64,000 nt of DNA from Thiocapsa marina 5811 (lineage in GTDB: Bacteria > Pseudomonadota > Gammaproteobacteria > Chromatiales > Chromatiaceae), in assembly GCF_000223985.1 (NCBI RefSeq), contig NZ_AFWV01000004.1:62001-126000 (forward strand), read 5' to 3'. A program made the translations under genes and the position numbers. The notes below the pieces were generated by a model, which was not told the DNA's origin, did not search any database, and saw only the letters and a program-made list of their open reading frames with translations. The number at the start of each line of letters is the position of its first letter. The stretch's first letter is position 1. Shown here piece after piece: positions 17,094 through 25,701 of the stretch.

Positions 17094-18206
17094 ATGCAAC
17101 GCATTCCGGGAACCATTGTCACGATGTTTGCACTGGCCCTCGCCGGTTGCGAGCAAGGCGCCGTGACGGTACCGGTCGCGGGTCCGCCGCCTTCGGTCGG
17201 CGTCGCCGCGGCAACCGTGCGCGAGGTGACGCCCTCGATGGAGTTCGTTGCCCGCGTGGAGGCGACGGATTCGGTCGATCTGATCGCCCGCGTCAACGGG
17301 TTCCTTTCCGCGCGCGAGTTCGAAGAGGGCGCGAGCGTCGAGGCAGGTCAGCTCCTGTTCCGCATCGAGCGCGAGCCCTTCGAGGCGATCGTGGCGGCGC
17401 GCCGCGCGGATGTGGAGCGTGCGGAGGCGACACTCCTCAATGCCCGACTGCAGCGCGAACGCATCGAGCCGCTGGTGGCGCGCAATTCCGCATCCCAGTC
17501 CGAGCTCGATCAATCGGTTGCCGCCCAGCAGGAGGCGGACGCGGCTCGCAGCGCCGCCCTGGCAGCGCTGCAAAGCGCCGAGATCGACCTCGGCTACACC
17601 GAGATCCGCGCCCCCTTCGAGGGCACCATCGGTCGCGCCAACTTCGCCGAGGGTGCCGTGGTCGGTCCCGCGGCCGGGCCGCTGGCGCGTCTGGTTCGGC
17701 TCGATCCCATCTTCGTGACCATTCCCGTCACCGATCGCGCCATGTTGGCCGTGCGCCAAGCGCAGACATCGAACGACTTCGCGCCCTATCTGCGTCTCGC
17801 CGATGGGACCATGCTCGAGGAGCCCGGCGAGTTTCAGTTCTTCGACCCCGAGGTGAACGCGACCACGGATACCGTGCGGGTCCGGGCGCTCTTCGACAAT
17901 CCCGGCGGGGTGTTGTTGCCGGGCCAGTTCGTCACCGTGAAGGCGCGCGCACTGCAACCCGAGCAGGCCCTGGTGATCCCGCAGGTGGCGGTTCAACAGG
18001 ATCAGGCCGGCCGGCTGGTGCTGACCCTGACCGATGACGAGCGCGTGCAGGTGACCCGGGTCACGCTCGGCGATCGCATCGAGACCGATTGGGTCGTACT
18101 CTCCGGCCTCGAGCCGGGCCAGCGGGTGATCGTCGACGGCATCCAGAAGGCCCGGCCGGGCATGATCGTGCAGCCGGTCTCGTCCGAGCTCTACAGCGGA
18201 GACTGA
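17094..18206 (+). CDS. RND efflux periplasmic adaptor (membrane fusion lipoprotein)
   Basis: From the ATG at 17094, preceded by GGGAG, the 370-aa product begins with a lipoprotein signal, lipobox LAGC with Cys19 or so. Then come the lipoyl/barrel-sandwich halves (VDLIARVNGFL...EGASVEAGQLLFRIE; APFEGTIGRANFAEGAVV) around a helical hairpin rich in Ala and Arg (about 90-150), a beta-barrel domain, and a membrane-proximal domain ending near QKARPGMIVQP. It links the inner-membrane pump encoded 4 bp downstream to an outer-membrane channel. No TolC-type gene is in the window. Confidence 0.9.
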   Translation: MQRIPGTIVTMFALALAGCEQGAVTVPVAGPPPSVGVAAATVREVTPSMEFVARVEATDSVDLIARVNGFLSAREFEEGASVEAGQLLFRIEREPFEAIVAARRADVERAEATLLNARLQRERIEPLVARNSASQSELDQSVAAQQEADAARSAALAALQSAEIDLGYTEIRAPFEGTIGRANFAEGAVVGPAAGPLARLVRLDPIFVTIPVTDRAMLAVRQAQTSNDFAPYLRLADGTMLEEPGEFQFFDPEVNATTDTVRVRALFDNPGGVLLPGQFVTVKARALQPEQALVIPQVAVQQDQAGRLVLTLTDDERVQVTRVTLGDRIETDWVVLSGLEPGQRVIVDGIQKARPGMIVQPVSSELYSGD

Positions 18207-18210
18207 CCCC

Positions 18211-21200
18211 ATGTTCTCCGCCTTCTTCATCTCCCGCGCCCGCTTCGCGATGGTGATCTCGCTCGTCATCATCATCGCGGGGGTCATCGCCATCCGCGTA
18301 CTGCCGGTCGCGCAGTTCCCGGACATCGTTCCGCCGCAGGTCTCGGTGCAGGCCTTCTATCCCGGCGCCAGCTCCGAGATCGTTGCCGAGACGGTCGCCG
18401 CACCGATCGAGGCCGAGGTCAACGGCGTCGACGACATGCTCTACATGACCTCGACCACCGACAGCTCGGGTGGTTACCGGCTCGACGTCACCTTCGCCGT
18501 CGGCACCGACCCGGACATCGCCGCGGTCAACGTGCAGAACCGCGTGGGTCTGGCGCTGCCGACTCTGCCGAACGAGGTGACCCAGCAGGGCGTGTCGGTG
18601 CGCAAGCAGTCGACCAGCATGCTGCTGACGGTAAACCTGCTCTCGCCCGAGGGGACATTCGACCGGCTCTTCCTCTCCAACTACATGGAGATCAACATCC
18701 GCGATGCCTTGGCGCGTCTGCCCGGCGTCGGCGAGGCGAGCCAGTTCGGCGCGCTCGACTACGCGATGCGCATCTGGCTCGACCCGCAGGTGATGACCTC
18801 CCTCGGGGTCAGCGAGGCGGAGGTGGCCGATGCGATCCGTCGCCAGAACCTCCAGGCCGCTGCCGGTCGGCTCGGGGCACCGCCGGACAACGAAGGGCGC
18901 GCCTTCACCTACACGCTCCAGGCCAAGGGGCGGTTGACGACACCCGAGGAGTTCGACCGCATCCTGGTTCGCGCCAACCCGGACGGCTCGGTGATCCGCC
19001 TTGCCGACGTCGCGCGCATCGAGCTCGGCGCCCAGACCTACGACTCGAACGCCTGGATCGACGGGGTGCCGACCGCCGCGCTCGGGATCTATCTCGCCCC
19101 GGGCGCCAATGCGCTCGAGACCGCCGATCGGGTCTACGCGACCCTGGACCAGCTCGCGGAGCGCTTCCCGGACGACCTCGAATACGACATCTACTACGAC
19201 ACCACCGACTTCGTACGCATCAGCATGCGCAACGTGGTCATCACCCTCCTGCAGGCGCTCTCGCTGGTCATCCTGGTGACCTACGCCTTTCTCGGCGACT
19301 GGCGTGCGACCCTGGTGCCGGTGCTGGCGATCCCGGGCTCCATCATCGGGACCTTCGCGGTCCTGTTGGCCGCGGGCCTGTCGATCAACACCGTCTCGAT
19401 GTTCGCCGTCATCCTTGCGATCGGCATCGTCGTGGACGACGCCATCGTCGTGGTCGAGAATACCCAGCGCCTGATCGACGAGGAAAAATTGAGCGCGAAG
19501 GAGGCGGCCAAGCGTGCGATGCAGCAGGTGACGGGCCCCGTCATCGCAACGACCCTTGTCCTCTACGCGGTCTTCGTGCCGACCGCCTTCCTGCCCGGCA
19601 TCACCGGCCAGCTCTATCTGCAATTCGCGGTCACCATCTCGGTCGCGGTGACCCTGTCCTCGCTCATCGCGCTGACCCTGAGTCCGGCACTCTGCGGTCT
19701 GCTGCTGCGTCCCTCGCGCGAGCCGCGGGGCCCGCTGCGCTGGTTCTTCAATGCCCTGGACTGGAGCCGCGACGGCTATGCACGCGGGGTCGCCTCGCTC
19801 GGGCGGCGCTCGTTCGTTGCCGTGCTCATCATCGCCGCCTCCATGGCCGGCACCGTCTGGCTCTTCGAGAAGGTGCCGACCGGCTTCATCCCGACCGAGG
19901 ACACCGGCTACTTCTTTATCGACGTCTCCCTGCCGGACGCCTCCTCCGTCGACCGCACGGGTGCGGTCCTGCAGGAGGTCCAGCAACTCCTCGCCGCCGA
20001 GGAGGAGATCGATCACGTGATGACCGTCGCGGGCTTCAGTCTGCTCGCCGGGGTGCGCTCGAGCGGCGGTATGGCCATCGCCGTCCTGAAGAGCTGGGAC
20101 GACCGACCGGGTGCGCAAAGTACGTCCGACGCGGTGCTCGCCCGTGTTCAGCCGAAGCTCTTGGCGCTGCCGCAAGCGACCGTCTTCGCCTTCGCCGCCC
20201 CGCCGATCCAGGGTCTGGGCACCGCGGGCGGTATCGAGATGGAGCTCTTGGACCTGGCCGGGCGTTCGCCGGATGAGCTGGCGCAGGCGCTGCAGGGCTT
20301 CATCATCAACACCAACGAGAACCCCGAGATTCAACGCGCCTTCTCGACCTTCAGCGCCCAGACGCCGCAGTTGTTCCTCGACATCGACCGTGAAAAGGCC
20401 GAGACCCTGGGCGTGCGCCTGTCCGATCTCTTCGTGACCCTGCAGGCCAACCTCGGCTCGCTCTACGTCAACGACTTCAACCTCTTCGGGCGAACCTACC
20501 GCGTCTTCCTGCAGGCCGATGCGCCCTTCCGGATGACGCCGGAGGATCTGAACCGGCTGCACGTGCGCAACACTCTCGGCGAGATGGTCCCGATCCAATC
20601 CCTGGTGACGGTCGAGCCGGTGCTCGGCCCCGAGAGTACGCGGCGCTTCAACATGTTCCGCGCCGCCAGCGTCAACGTCACCCCGGTCGGCAGTACCGGC
20701 GAGGGCATCGAGGCCTTGCGCGAGATCGAGCGCAACACCCTGCCGCCCGGTTTCGCCGTCGACTGGAGCGGCACGACCTTCCAAGAGGTGCAGGCCGGCG
20801 GCGAGGCCGCCGTGGTATTGATGCTGGCCCTGCTCTTCGTCTATCTCTTCCTGGTCGCCCAATACGAGAGCTGGACGGTACCGACCGCGGTCATCCTGTC
20901 GGTCGTCATCGCGGCCCTCGGGGGGTTGGCCGCGACTTGGCTCACCGGGCTCGACAACAACGTCTATACCCAGATCGGGTTGGTCATGCTGATCGGGCTC
21001 GCCAGCAAGAACGCGATCCTCATCGTCGAGTTCGCCAAACAGTTGCGCGAGGAGGGCCGCTCCATCCAACAAGCCGCCGCCGACGCTGCACGCATCCGCT
21101 ATCGCGCGGTGCTCATGACCGCCGTGAGCTTCATCCTCGGGATGCTGCCGCTGGTGCTGGTGACCGGCGCCGGTGCCGCGAGCCAACTCTCGCTCGGTGT

Positions 21201-21339
21201 CGTGGTCCTGGGCGGCATGAGTGCCGCGACATTTCTCGGCATCTTCGTCATCCCGCCGCTCTATGTCTTCGTGCAAGGTCTGCGCGAGAGGGTGCAAGGC
21301 AGCCCGGCACCCGTTGTTGAAAAGCCGGCGGATTCATAG
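18211..21339 (+). CDS. RND multidrug efflux transporter, HAE1 (AcrB-like)
   Basis: The 1042-aa protein has the full AcrB layout: TM1 at residues 11-28, a large porter domain, TM2-6 including the proton-relay Asp pair in VVDDAIVVVENTQR, a second porter domain, and TM7-12 with GLASKNAILIVEFA. PGASSEIVAETVA and FIPTEDTGYFFIDVSLP are typical of HAE1 pumps. It takes substrates from the periplasm and outer leaflet by proton antiport. It forms an operon with the adaptor. Drug specificity is not predictable. The very long frame on the opposite strand is a shadow. Confidence 0.95.
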   Translation: MFSAFFISRARFAMVISLVIIIAGVIAIRVLPVAQFPDIVPPQVSVQAFYPGASSEIVAETVAAPIEAEVNGVDDMLYMTSTTDSSGGYRLDVTFAVGTDPDIAAVNVQNRVGLALPTLPNEVTQQGVSVRKQSTSMLLTVNLLSPEGTFDRLFLSNYMEINIRDALARLPGVGEASQFGALDYAMRIWLDPQVMTSLGVSEAEVADAIRRQNLQAAAGRLGAPPDNEGRAFTYTLQAKGRLTTPEEFDRILVRANPDGSVIRLADVARIELGAQTYDSNAWIDGVPTAALGIYLAPGANALETADRVYATLDQLAERFPDDLEYDIYYDTTDFVRISMRNVVITLLQALSLVILVTYAFLGDWRATLVPVLAIPGSIIGTFAVLLAAGLSINTVSMFAVILAIGIVVDDAIVVVENTQRLIDEEKLSAKEAAKRAMQQVTGPVIATTLVLYAVFVPTAFLPGITGQLYLQFAVTISVAVTLSSLIALTLSPALCGLLLRPSREPRGPLRWFFNALDWSRDGYARGVASLGRRSFVAVLIIAASMAGTVWLFEKVPTGFIPTEDTGYFFIDVSLPDASSVDRTGAVLQEVQQLLAAEEEIDHVMTVAGFSLLAGVRSSGGMAIAVLKSWDDRPGAQSTSDAVLARVQPKLLALPQATVFAFAAPPIQGLGTAGGIEMELLDLAGRSPDELAQALQGFIINTNENPEIQRAFSTFSAQTPQLFLDIDREKAETLGVRLSDLFVTLQANLGSLYVNDFNLFGRTYRVFLQADAPFRMTPEDLNRLHVRNTLGEMVPIQSLVTVEPVLGPESTRRFNMFRAASVNVTPVGSTGEGIEALREIERNTLPPGFAVDWSGTTFQEVQAGGEAAVVLMLALLFVYLFLVAQYESWTVPTAVILSVVIAALGGLAATWLTGLDNNVYTQIGLVMLIGLASKNAILIVEFAKQLREEGRSIQQAAADAARIRYRAVLMTAVSFILGMLPLVLVTGAGAASQLSLGVVVLGGMSAATFLGIFVIPPLYVFVQGLRERVQGSPAPVVEKPADS

Positions 21340-21371
21340 CCCACCGGGGATCATCACGTCGAGCTCGACCT

Positions 21372-21493
21372 GCTCGCCGACAGGCGAGCATGAGGCCGGG
21401 GTGCCGTTCATTCGTCGGACCGGCCACCTAAACCTTAAGGGACTCGTGACACCCGCTCCGCGGTGTCACGCATGCTGTGGCGCTCTGCGCCAC
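21372..21493. terminator. Three consecutive hairpins after the efflux operon
   Basis: There are perfect GCTCGCC/GGCGAGC arms (21372-21389), GTGACACC/GGTGTCAC arms (21446-21469) and GTGGCGC/GCGCCAC arms (21477-21493). None is followed by a T run. Together they may end or stabilise the efflux transcript. Confidence 0.4.
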
Positions 21494-21583
21494 GAGCCGT
21501 ATTGGCCGGCGCTCGAGCAACCCCATCATCCCGCACCTGTCCAAACCCTCGACGACGGGCCGGATCAAGAACACAATCCCGAG

Positions 21584-21976
21584 ATGTCCGCCCGATCAAG
21601 CCTTTTTGCCCCGATCAATTGCCCCGCAGGCACACCCTTTACGCCGGGGGAGCAGCAACTGTTGGCGATCTTTGTCACAAACAGTCTGCACCGGTTCGAC
21701 AGCACCGCCATCGAGCGCATCCTGGTGTTCGGCAGCCGCGCTCGGGGCGAGGGTGGCGAGGATTCCGACCTGGATCTCGCGGTCTTCGTCTCGGGCGCCG
21801 CGGACCGGTCGATCGCGCGAGACCTATCCGACATCGCGGAGTCCGCTCAAGAGGGCTGGGAGGATCTCCCGCACCTACGGCCCATCGTCATCCGCGACGG
21901 TGACGGGACGAGCCGCCGACTGCTGGACGACATCATGCAAGACGGGATCGAGCTATGGGCGAAGACGAGCGCTTAA
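21584..21976 (+). CDS. MNT-type nucleotidyltransferase antitoxin
   Basis: From ATG 21584 the 130-aa product carries the minimal nucleotidyltransferase signature: Gly50-Ser51 followed by Asp62 and Asp64 (VFGSRARGEGGEDSDLDLAVF). In MntA-like antitoxins this domain AMPylates and silences the partner HEPN toxin. The frame is open for 360 bp upstream, but this ATG matches family length. It overlaps the HEPN gene by 22 bp in another frame, strong evidence for a two-gene unit. Confidence 0.82.
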   Translation: MSARSSLFAPINCPAGTPFTPGEQQLLAIFVTNSLHRFDSTAIERILVFGSRARGEGGEDSDLDLAVFVSGAADRSIARDLSDIAESAQEGWEDLPHLRPIVIRDGDGTSRRLLDDIMQDGIELWAKTSA

Positions 21977-22410
21977 GTGCAGTGACCGATGAGCTGGGGC
22001 TGCTGCTCGACGAGTTGCGCAGCTTCCGCGCGAATCGTCAGGTCGGCGTCCATCGCAAGTGCATCTCCAACCTCTATTACGCCGCGTTTCATGCGGTCCG
22101 CGCGCTCTTGTTCAGCCATGGGTTGGAGACGAAGACCCATGAAGGGACTCAGCGGCTTTTCGCGGCCCACTTCGTCCGATCCGGGGCCTTCGATCGGCAG
22201 CACTTGAAGACGCTCGGGCAGCTCGAGGCCGACCGACTTCGCGCGGACTACCAAGGCTTCCACCAATTCGATGCCGAGGACGTTGCCCGCGCGCACGCGC
22301 CTGTCATGGCGCTGGTCGCCGCCGCGATGGACGATCTCGAGGTTCGTGTACCCGCATCGATCGAAACGATAGCGCCGTCGATTCGTGCCGAGATCGCCCG
22401 CGACGGTTGA
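21955..22410 (+). CDS. HEPN-domain protein (toxin partner of MNT)
   Basis: The 151-aa helical protein has CISNLYYAAFHAVRALL, the hallmark helix of the HEPN/UPF0332 family, and LRADYQGFHQF, which contains an R-x6-H arrangement compatible with a HEPN RNase active site. HEPN toxins are usually RNases that act on RNA and are neutralised by the co-encoded MNT protein. The gene starts inside the MNT gene (22-bp overlap). An alternative is the HEPN/NT pair acting in a non-toxin role. Confidence 0.8.
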   Translation: MGEDERLSAVTDELGLLLDELRSFRANRQVGVHRKCISNLYYAAFHAVRALLFSHGLETKTHEGTQRLFAAHFVRSGAFDRQHLKTLGQLEADRLRADYQGFHQFDAEDVARAHAPVMALVAAAMDDLEVRVPASIETIAPSIRAEIARDG

Positions 22411-22539
22411 TGGACAGAGGCCGTCGAGTCGCGTCGGCTGCTTGTCCAAGCAGACATTGCGGGGTATGTTCAGTCCCCAGTTGCGATCCGCGTGCGCTCT
22501 CGTTCGAGCGTAGTTTCGGTCCGGACCCGGAGTCCAATC

Positions 22540-23124
22540 ATGTCTATTCAGCCCAAACACCACCTTGATTTTGCAGACTGGCTCGCCGCCGAACGTACAT
22601 TGGATCAGGGACGTACCGAATATTTGAATGGCGAGGTCTTCGCCATGGCGGGCGGCTCCGAGGGACACAACCTAATCTGCGGAAACGTCCTGCGGGAGCT
22701 AGGGAATCATTTCAAGGGCCGCCCTTGCTATGTCTACACCAGCGATATGAAGGTCCGCGTCGAGTCCGCCAAACTGGGCGCTTATCCGGACGTGATGGCG
22801 ACCTGCGGAGAGCGGCAATTTCTGGATGACCGCCGCGACGTCATCACAAACCCGGCACTCATCGTCGAGGTCCTCTCCGACAGCACCGAGGCCTATGACC
22901 GGGGAGATAAATTCGCCTACTACAGGTCCATCCCCAGCCTACGCGCCTATCTGCTCCTGTCCCAGCAACGGGTGAGCGCCGAGCTCTTCCTGCGCCAACC
23001 GAGCGGCGATTGGCTACTTTCCGTCTACACCGACCCGAGCGACCTCATCCCCTTGGCGGCGCTCGACACCGAGCTGTCGCTGGCCGAGGTTTACGACAAG
23101 GTCGAATTCGCCGCCGATCATTAG
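22540..23124 (+). CDS. Uma2-family putative restriction endonuclease
   Basis: The ATG at 22540 gives 194 aa. It has FADWLAAERT, RTEYLNGEVFAMAGGS, LGAYPDVMATC and ITNPALIVEVLSDSTE followed by DRGDKFAYYRSIPSL. PDV, VEV and the later KF/Y residues are the PD-(D/E)XK core of this family. It is distinct in sequence from the Uma2 protein at 8783, so the two are not a recent duplication. The in-frame ATG at 22492 is less likely because the family starts close to the LDFADWL segment. Confidence 0.85.
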   Translation: MSIQPKHHLDFADWLAAERTLDQGRTEYLNGEVFAMAGGSEGHNLICGNVLRELGNHFKGRPCYVYTSDMKVRVESAKLGAYPDVMATCGERQFLDDRRDVITNPALIVEVLSDSTEAYDRGDKFAYYRSIPSLRAYLLLSQQRVSAELFLRQPSGDWLLSVYTDPSDLIPLAALDTELSLAEVYDKVEFAADH

Positions 23125-23161
23125 CGTGTACATCGCGTGTTGACCGATTCGTGTCGAGCAA

Positions 23162-24106
23162 TCAGCTCTCGATCGATCCCTCCGGCCGAGCTGCATCGAC
23201 CAATATGAAGCGCTGATTCGTCCGCACCGAAACAACTCTGAAGGTCAATCGGGCTTTCTTGTTCTCCCAGTTCGCCTCGAATGCTCCTAGGTTTTCCAAG
23301 TCACGGTCGACCCGTCCCGTGATCAGTTGGCCCTCGTCCAGCCGACACTCGAAGCGCCGTGACTCAGGAAGGATCCCCATCAATACGCCGGAGTGCTCTT
23401 CGGTCCGCTCGGCAATGTCTTCGTCCTTGAGTGCGTCGAGGACATGCTCGACCTCGATTCCCCGGTTCAAATGCACGCTCTTGCCGTCGAACTCGGCGGC
23501 GAATCCGGCATCGTGATCGGACAGCACCTTGGCGAAGGCGCGCACCTTGGCCGCCGCACGCGGATGGATCTCCGCTATCAGGTCCGACATCCCCACGTCA
23601 TCCGATGAGGCTGCATCTTTGATCAGCTCGAAGGTTCTTTCGATGGCCTGAGCATAGGGGTCCTGCGCCTCGCCCGGGATCGGCGGCGGGATTTGTGCCG
23701 GATCCGTGACCGGCGGAGGGAGCTCCAGCTCGAAACCGAACGAGCCTTGTGCGGTGTCGATGATTCGCAAGGAGCGGCTTGCACTAGGGAGTCGACCGCG
23801 GCCCTTAAGCCCTTCCGATGTCAGACTGGCCGCCACCGTATCGGTTGCCTCGATAAACGCCCTGAGTGCCGCGGCCGCAAAGCCGGCAGCGATCGAACGT
23901 GTGCCCTCGACCGGCGCACCGCGGAACGTGATGGGCAGCGCCTTGGCCAAGGGGCTGGCCTCGAGCACGGCGAGCCGCTCTTGGGCTTGCCTCGAGCGCT
24001 CCTCGAATCCGATACGCTCGATGATTCTGTCTTCCGGCAGGTTGCCGAGGAGTCCCTCGAGTGTCGTGACTTCGGACCGTAGGAACTCGCGTTCTTTAGT
24101 GCTCAT
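23162..24106 (-). CDS. Hypothetical protein, 314 aa, in accessory block
   Basis: Starting at ATG 24104-24106, preceded by GAGGGAC, the product has an N-terminal coiled-coil-like part (MSTKEREFLRSEV, about 1-50), a small Ala-rich region, a proline segment PPPVTDPAQIPPPIPGE near residue 145, and a C-terminal mixed domain. The sequence suggests a soluble cytosolic protein with no membrane segment. I do not recognise a family. It is divergent from, and within 25 bp of, a type III restriction relic, so it may belong to the same former defence island. Confidence 0.6.
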   Translation of the reverse strand: MSTKEREFLRSEVTTLEGLLGNLPEDRIIERIGFEERSRQAQERLAVLEASPLAKALPITFRGAPVEGTRSIAAGFAAAALRAFIEATDTVAASLTSEGLKGRGRLPSASRSLRIIDTAQGSFGFELELPPPVTDPAQIPPPIPGEAQDPYAQAIERTFELIKDAASSDDVGMSDLIAEIHPRAAAKVRAFAKVLSDHDAGFAAEFDGKSVHLNRGIEVEHVLDALKDEDIAERTEEHSGVLMGILPESRRFECRLDEGQLITGRVDRDLENLGAFEANWENKKARLTFRVVSVRTNQRFILVDAARPEGSIES

Positions 24107-24109
24107 CGC

Positions 24110-24433
24110 TCGTCCCTCCGTCTTGTCATCGTGCGCCGGGCGACCGAGGGCGAGGGATTCCGGTTCGACATCCTGGAGCCCCACGACCCGAGCCTCGGCG
24201 ACAATGTCGAGAAGGCCGTCGGGCTGGCGCGTTTCGCCGAGCGCCACGGGCATCTGTTCGGGCGGATCCAGTTGATCCGCCGCCGGCATTCGCCGGCGGG
24301 CGGGGACGCATTCTTCCGGCTCGAGATCAACCGGACAGCGATGCAGAAAAAGCTGCTGTTGGTGACGACCAATCCGCAGCTCGACGCCTTGTTTGCTGCG
24401 GAAGCGATGAGCGTCGGCTCGAGTGGAGGGTAG
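24110..24433 (+). pseudogene. C-terminal relic of a type III restriction (Res) subunit
   Basis: The frame reads LVIVRRATEGEGFRFDILEP, then HDPSLGDNVEKAVGLARFAE, RHGHLFGRIQLIRR and TTNPQLDALFAAEAM. This resembles the end of Res/DEAH helicase-like type III subunits, with the conserved EPHDPS...KAVGLA-FAE-HG--FGRI-LI run. No helicase or nuclease upstream remains, and the region before it is occupied by the oppositely oriented 314-aa gene. Without a plausible start it is treated as a remnant. The family call is from memory of the motif, so moderately sure. Confidence 0.5.
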
Positions 24434-24622
24434 CCAGCAGCAGTCCAGGGTGCGCTATTTCTCCTTCGCGTAAGGCCAAGCGACAACCGCTGTCGCACGA
24501 CTGCGCAATTTTTTTGCCTAACCGCTCGTGGACAAACGGCACGTCCGAGCATCAATTGAAGCTACGGACATCCGTCGCTGTGTGCGCACGGGACCGAGCC
24601 AACCCCAACCGAGAAGACGCCC

Positions 24623-25564
24623 ATGACCCAAACCGACGACAACGCGACCTTTGCCGATCGCGCCCGTGCGGCGCTGTTCGCCCACGCGTGCGGCGATCGC
24701 TTCGGTGCCCCGCTCGAGTTCGTAAAGGACGCGAGCGTGCGCACCCGTCCGGTCCACCTGGGCCATTGGACCGACGACACCCACATGTCGCTGTATCTGG
24801 GCGAGGCGATCCTGGAGCATGGACCGGGGACGCTCGATCCCGACCGTTTCGGCACGCTGGTCGGCGAGGCCTTCGTGCGCTGGAGCCATGACCCGCTGAC
24901 CCCGTCGACCGCGCCGGGCAATACCTGCCTGACCGGGGCTGCCCGCTTCGAGCGCGACCGTGATTGGACCACCAGCGGGGTGCGCGCGTCCGACGGCTGC
25001 GGGGCGGTGATGCGGATCGTGCCCTTGGCGCTGGTCTATCGGGGTGACGAGTTGATCGAGGCCGCGCGCATCTCGGCGCTGCTCACACACGCCCATCCGA
25101 ACGCGGTCGAGGCGGCGATCGCTGGGGCCTGGCTGGTGCGGGCGATCCTGGAGACGGGATGCTGGGACACGACGTTGGTGGAGGAGGCGATCCGAGGGCT
25201 CGACGGGCCTTGGCACCAAGGCGGCGAGGTCGCGTCAAGCCTGCGCGCGGCCATCGCTTGGGCTGAGCGCGGCGAGGACTGGCTCGACGAGGAAGCCATC
25301 CCGCCCGGCGACGGCGGTTGGCGCTCCGGCAGTGCGTTGGGCCTTGCGGTCGCCGCGGCGCTGCGCTGGCCGGAGGATCTGGGTTTGGCGGTCGAGAAGG
25401 CTGCGCGGATCCGAGGTGATTCCGATTCGGTTGCCTGCCTCGCCGGGGCTCTTCTGGGCGCGGCGCTGGGCACGGCGGCGATCCCTACGGAATGGCTCGA
25501 CACCCTGCCGCAGCGCGACGAGATCGCCGGGCTTGCGGATCGCCTGCTCGGGCTCGCAGCATGA
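24623..25564 (+). CDS. ADP-ribosylglycohydrolase family protein
   Basis: The 313-aa protein has the metal-binding set of the family: GD at 24-25, HWTDDTHMSL (48-57, Thr50-Asp51-Asp52) and the C-terminal GDSDSVACLAGALLGA. These bind two Mg2+ and hydrolyse ADP-ribose from proteins or related substrates such as ADP-ribosylated nucleic acid. The size is normal. The start follows an AACCGAGAAG stretch. Its stop overlaps the ATG of a truncated phosphoesterase gene (ATGA at 25561-25564). Confidence 0.88.
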   Translation: MTQTDDNATFADRARAALFAHACGDRFGAPLEFVKDASVRTRPVHLGHWTDDTHMSLYLGEAILEHGPGTLDPDRFGTLVGEAFVRWSHDPLTPSTAPGNTCLTGAARFERDRDWTTSGVRASDGCGAVMRIVPLALVYRGDELIEAARISALLTHAHPNAVEAAIAGAWLVRAILETGCWDTTLVEEAIRGLDGPWHQGGEVASSLRAAIAWAERGEDWLDEEAIPPGDGGWRSGSALGLAVAAALRWPEDLGLAVEKAARIRGDSDSVACLAGALLGAALGTAAIPTEWLDTLPQRDEIAGLADRLLGLAA

Positions 25565-25689
25565 CGGCTACACGTCCGCCGCTGGTGGGGATCGGCGATC
25601 TGCACGGCCATCTGGATCTGTTCGAGCTCCCGAGACGCGCAGGCCTTGGTGACATATCCGAGCGATCGCGGCATCGCGGCTCGTCGTGA
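25561..25689 (+). pseudogene. Truncated calcineurin-like metallophosphoesterase
   Basis: Only 42 codons remain. The first ~22 (LVGIGDLHGHLDLFE) contain the GDxHG metal motif that opens serine/threonine-phosphatase-like phosphoesterases. The frame then turns to unrelated sequence and stops at 25689. The four-base overlap with the ADP-ribosylglycohydrolase gene suggests the two once formed a coupled pair. The 3' part has been deleted, with the AEC gene now following convergently. Confidence 0.65.
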
Positions 25690-25701
25690 GCACGACGAGG
25701 C

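Noticed and set aside
18061-21297. 1078-codon open frame antisense to the RND transporter gene
   Set aside because: It is a shadow produced by GC-rich codons of the AcrB-like gene; the predicted protein is low-complexity His/Arg/Gln-rich with no domain.
21340-21583. N-terminal extension of the MNT protein from 21221
   Set aside because: It overlaps the end of the transporter gene and passes through three hairpins; family length supports ATG 21584.
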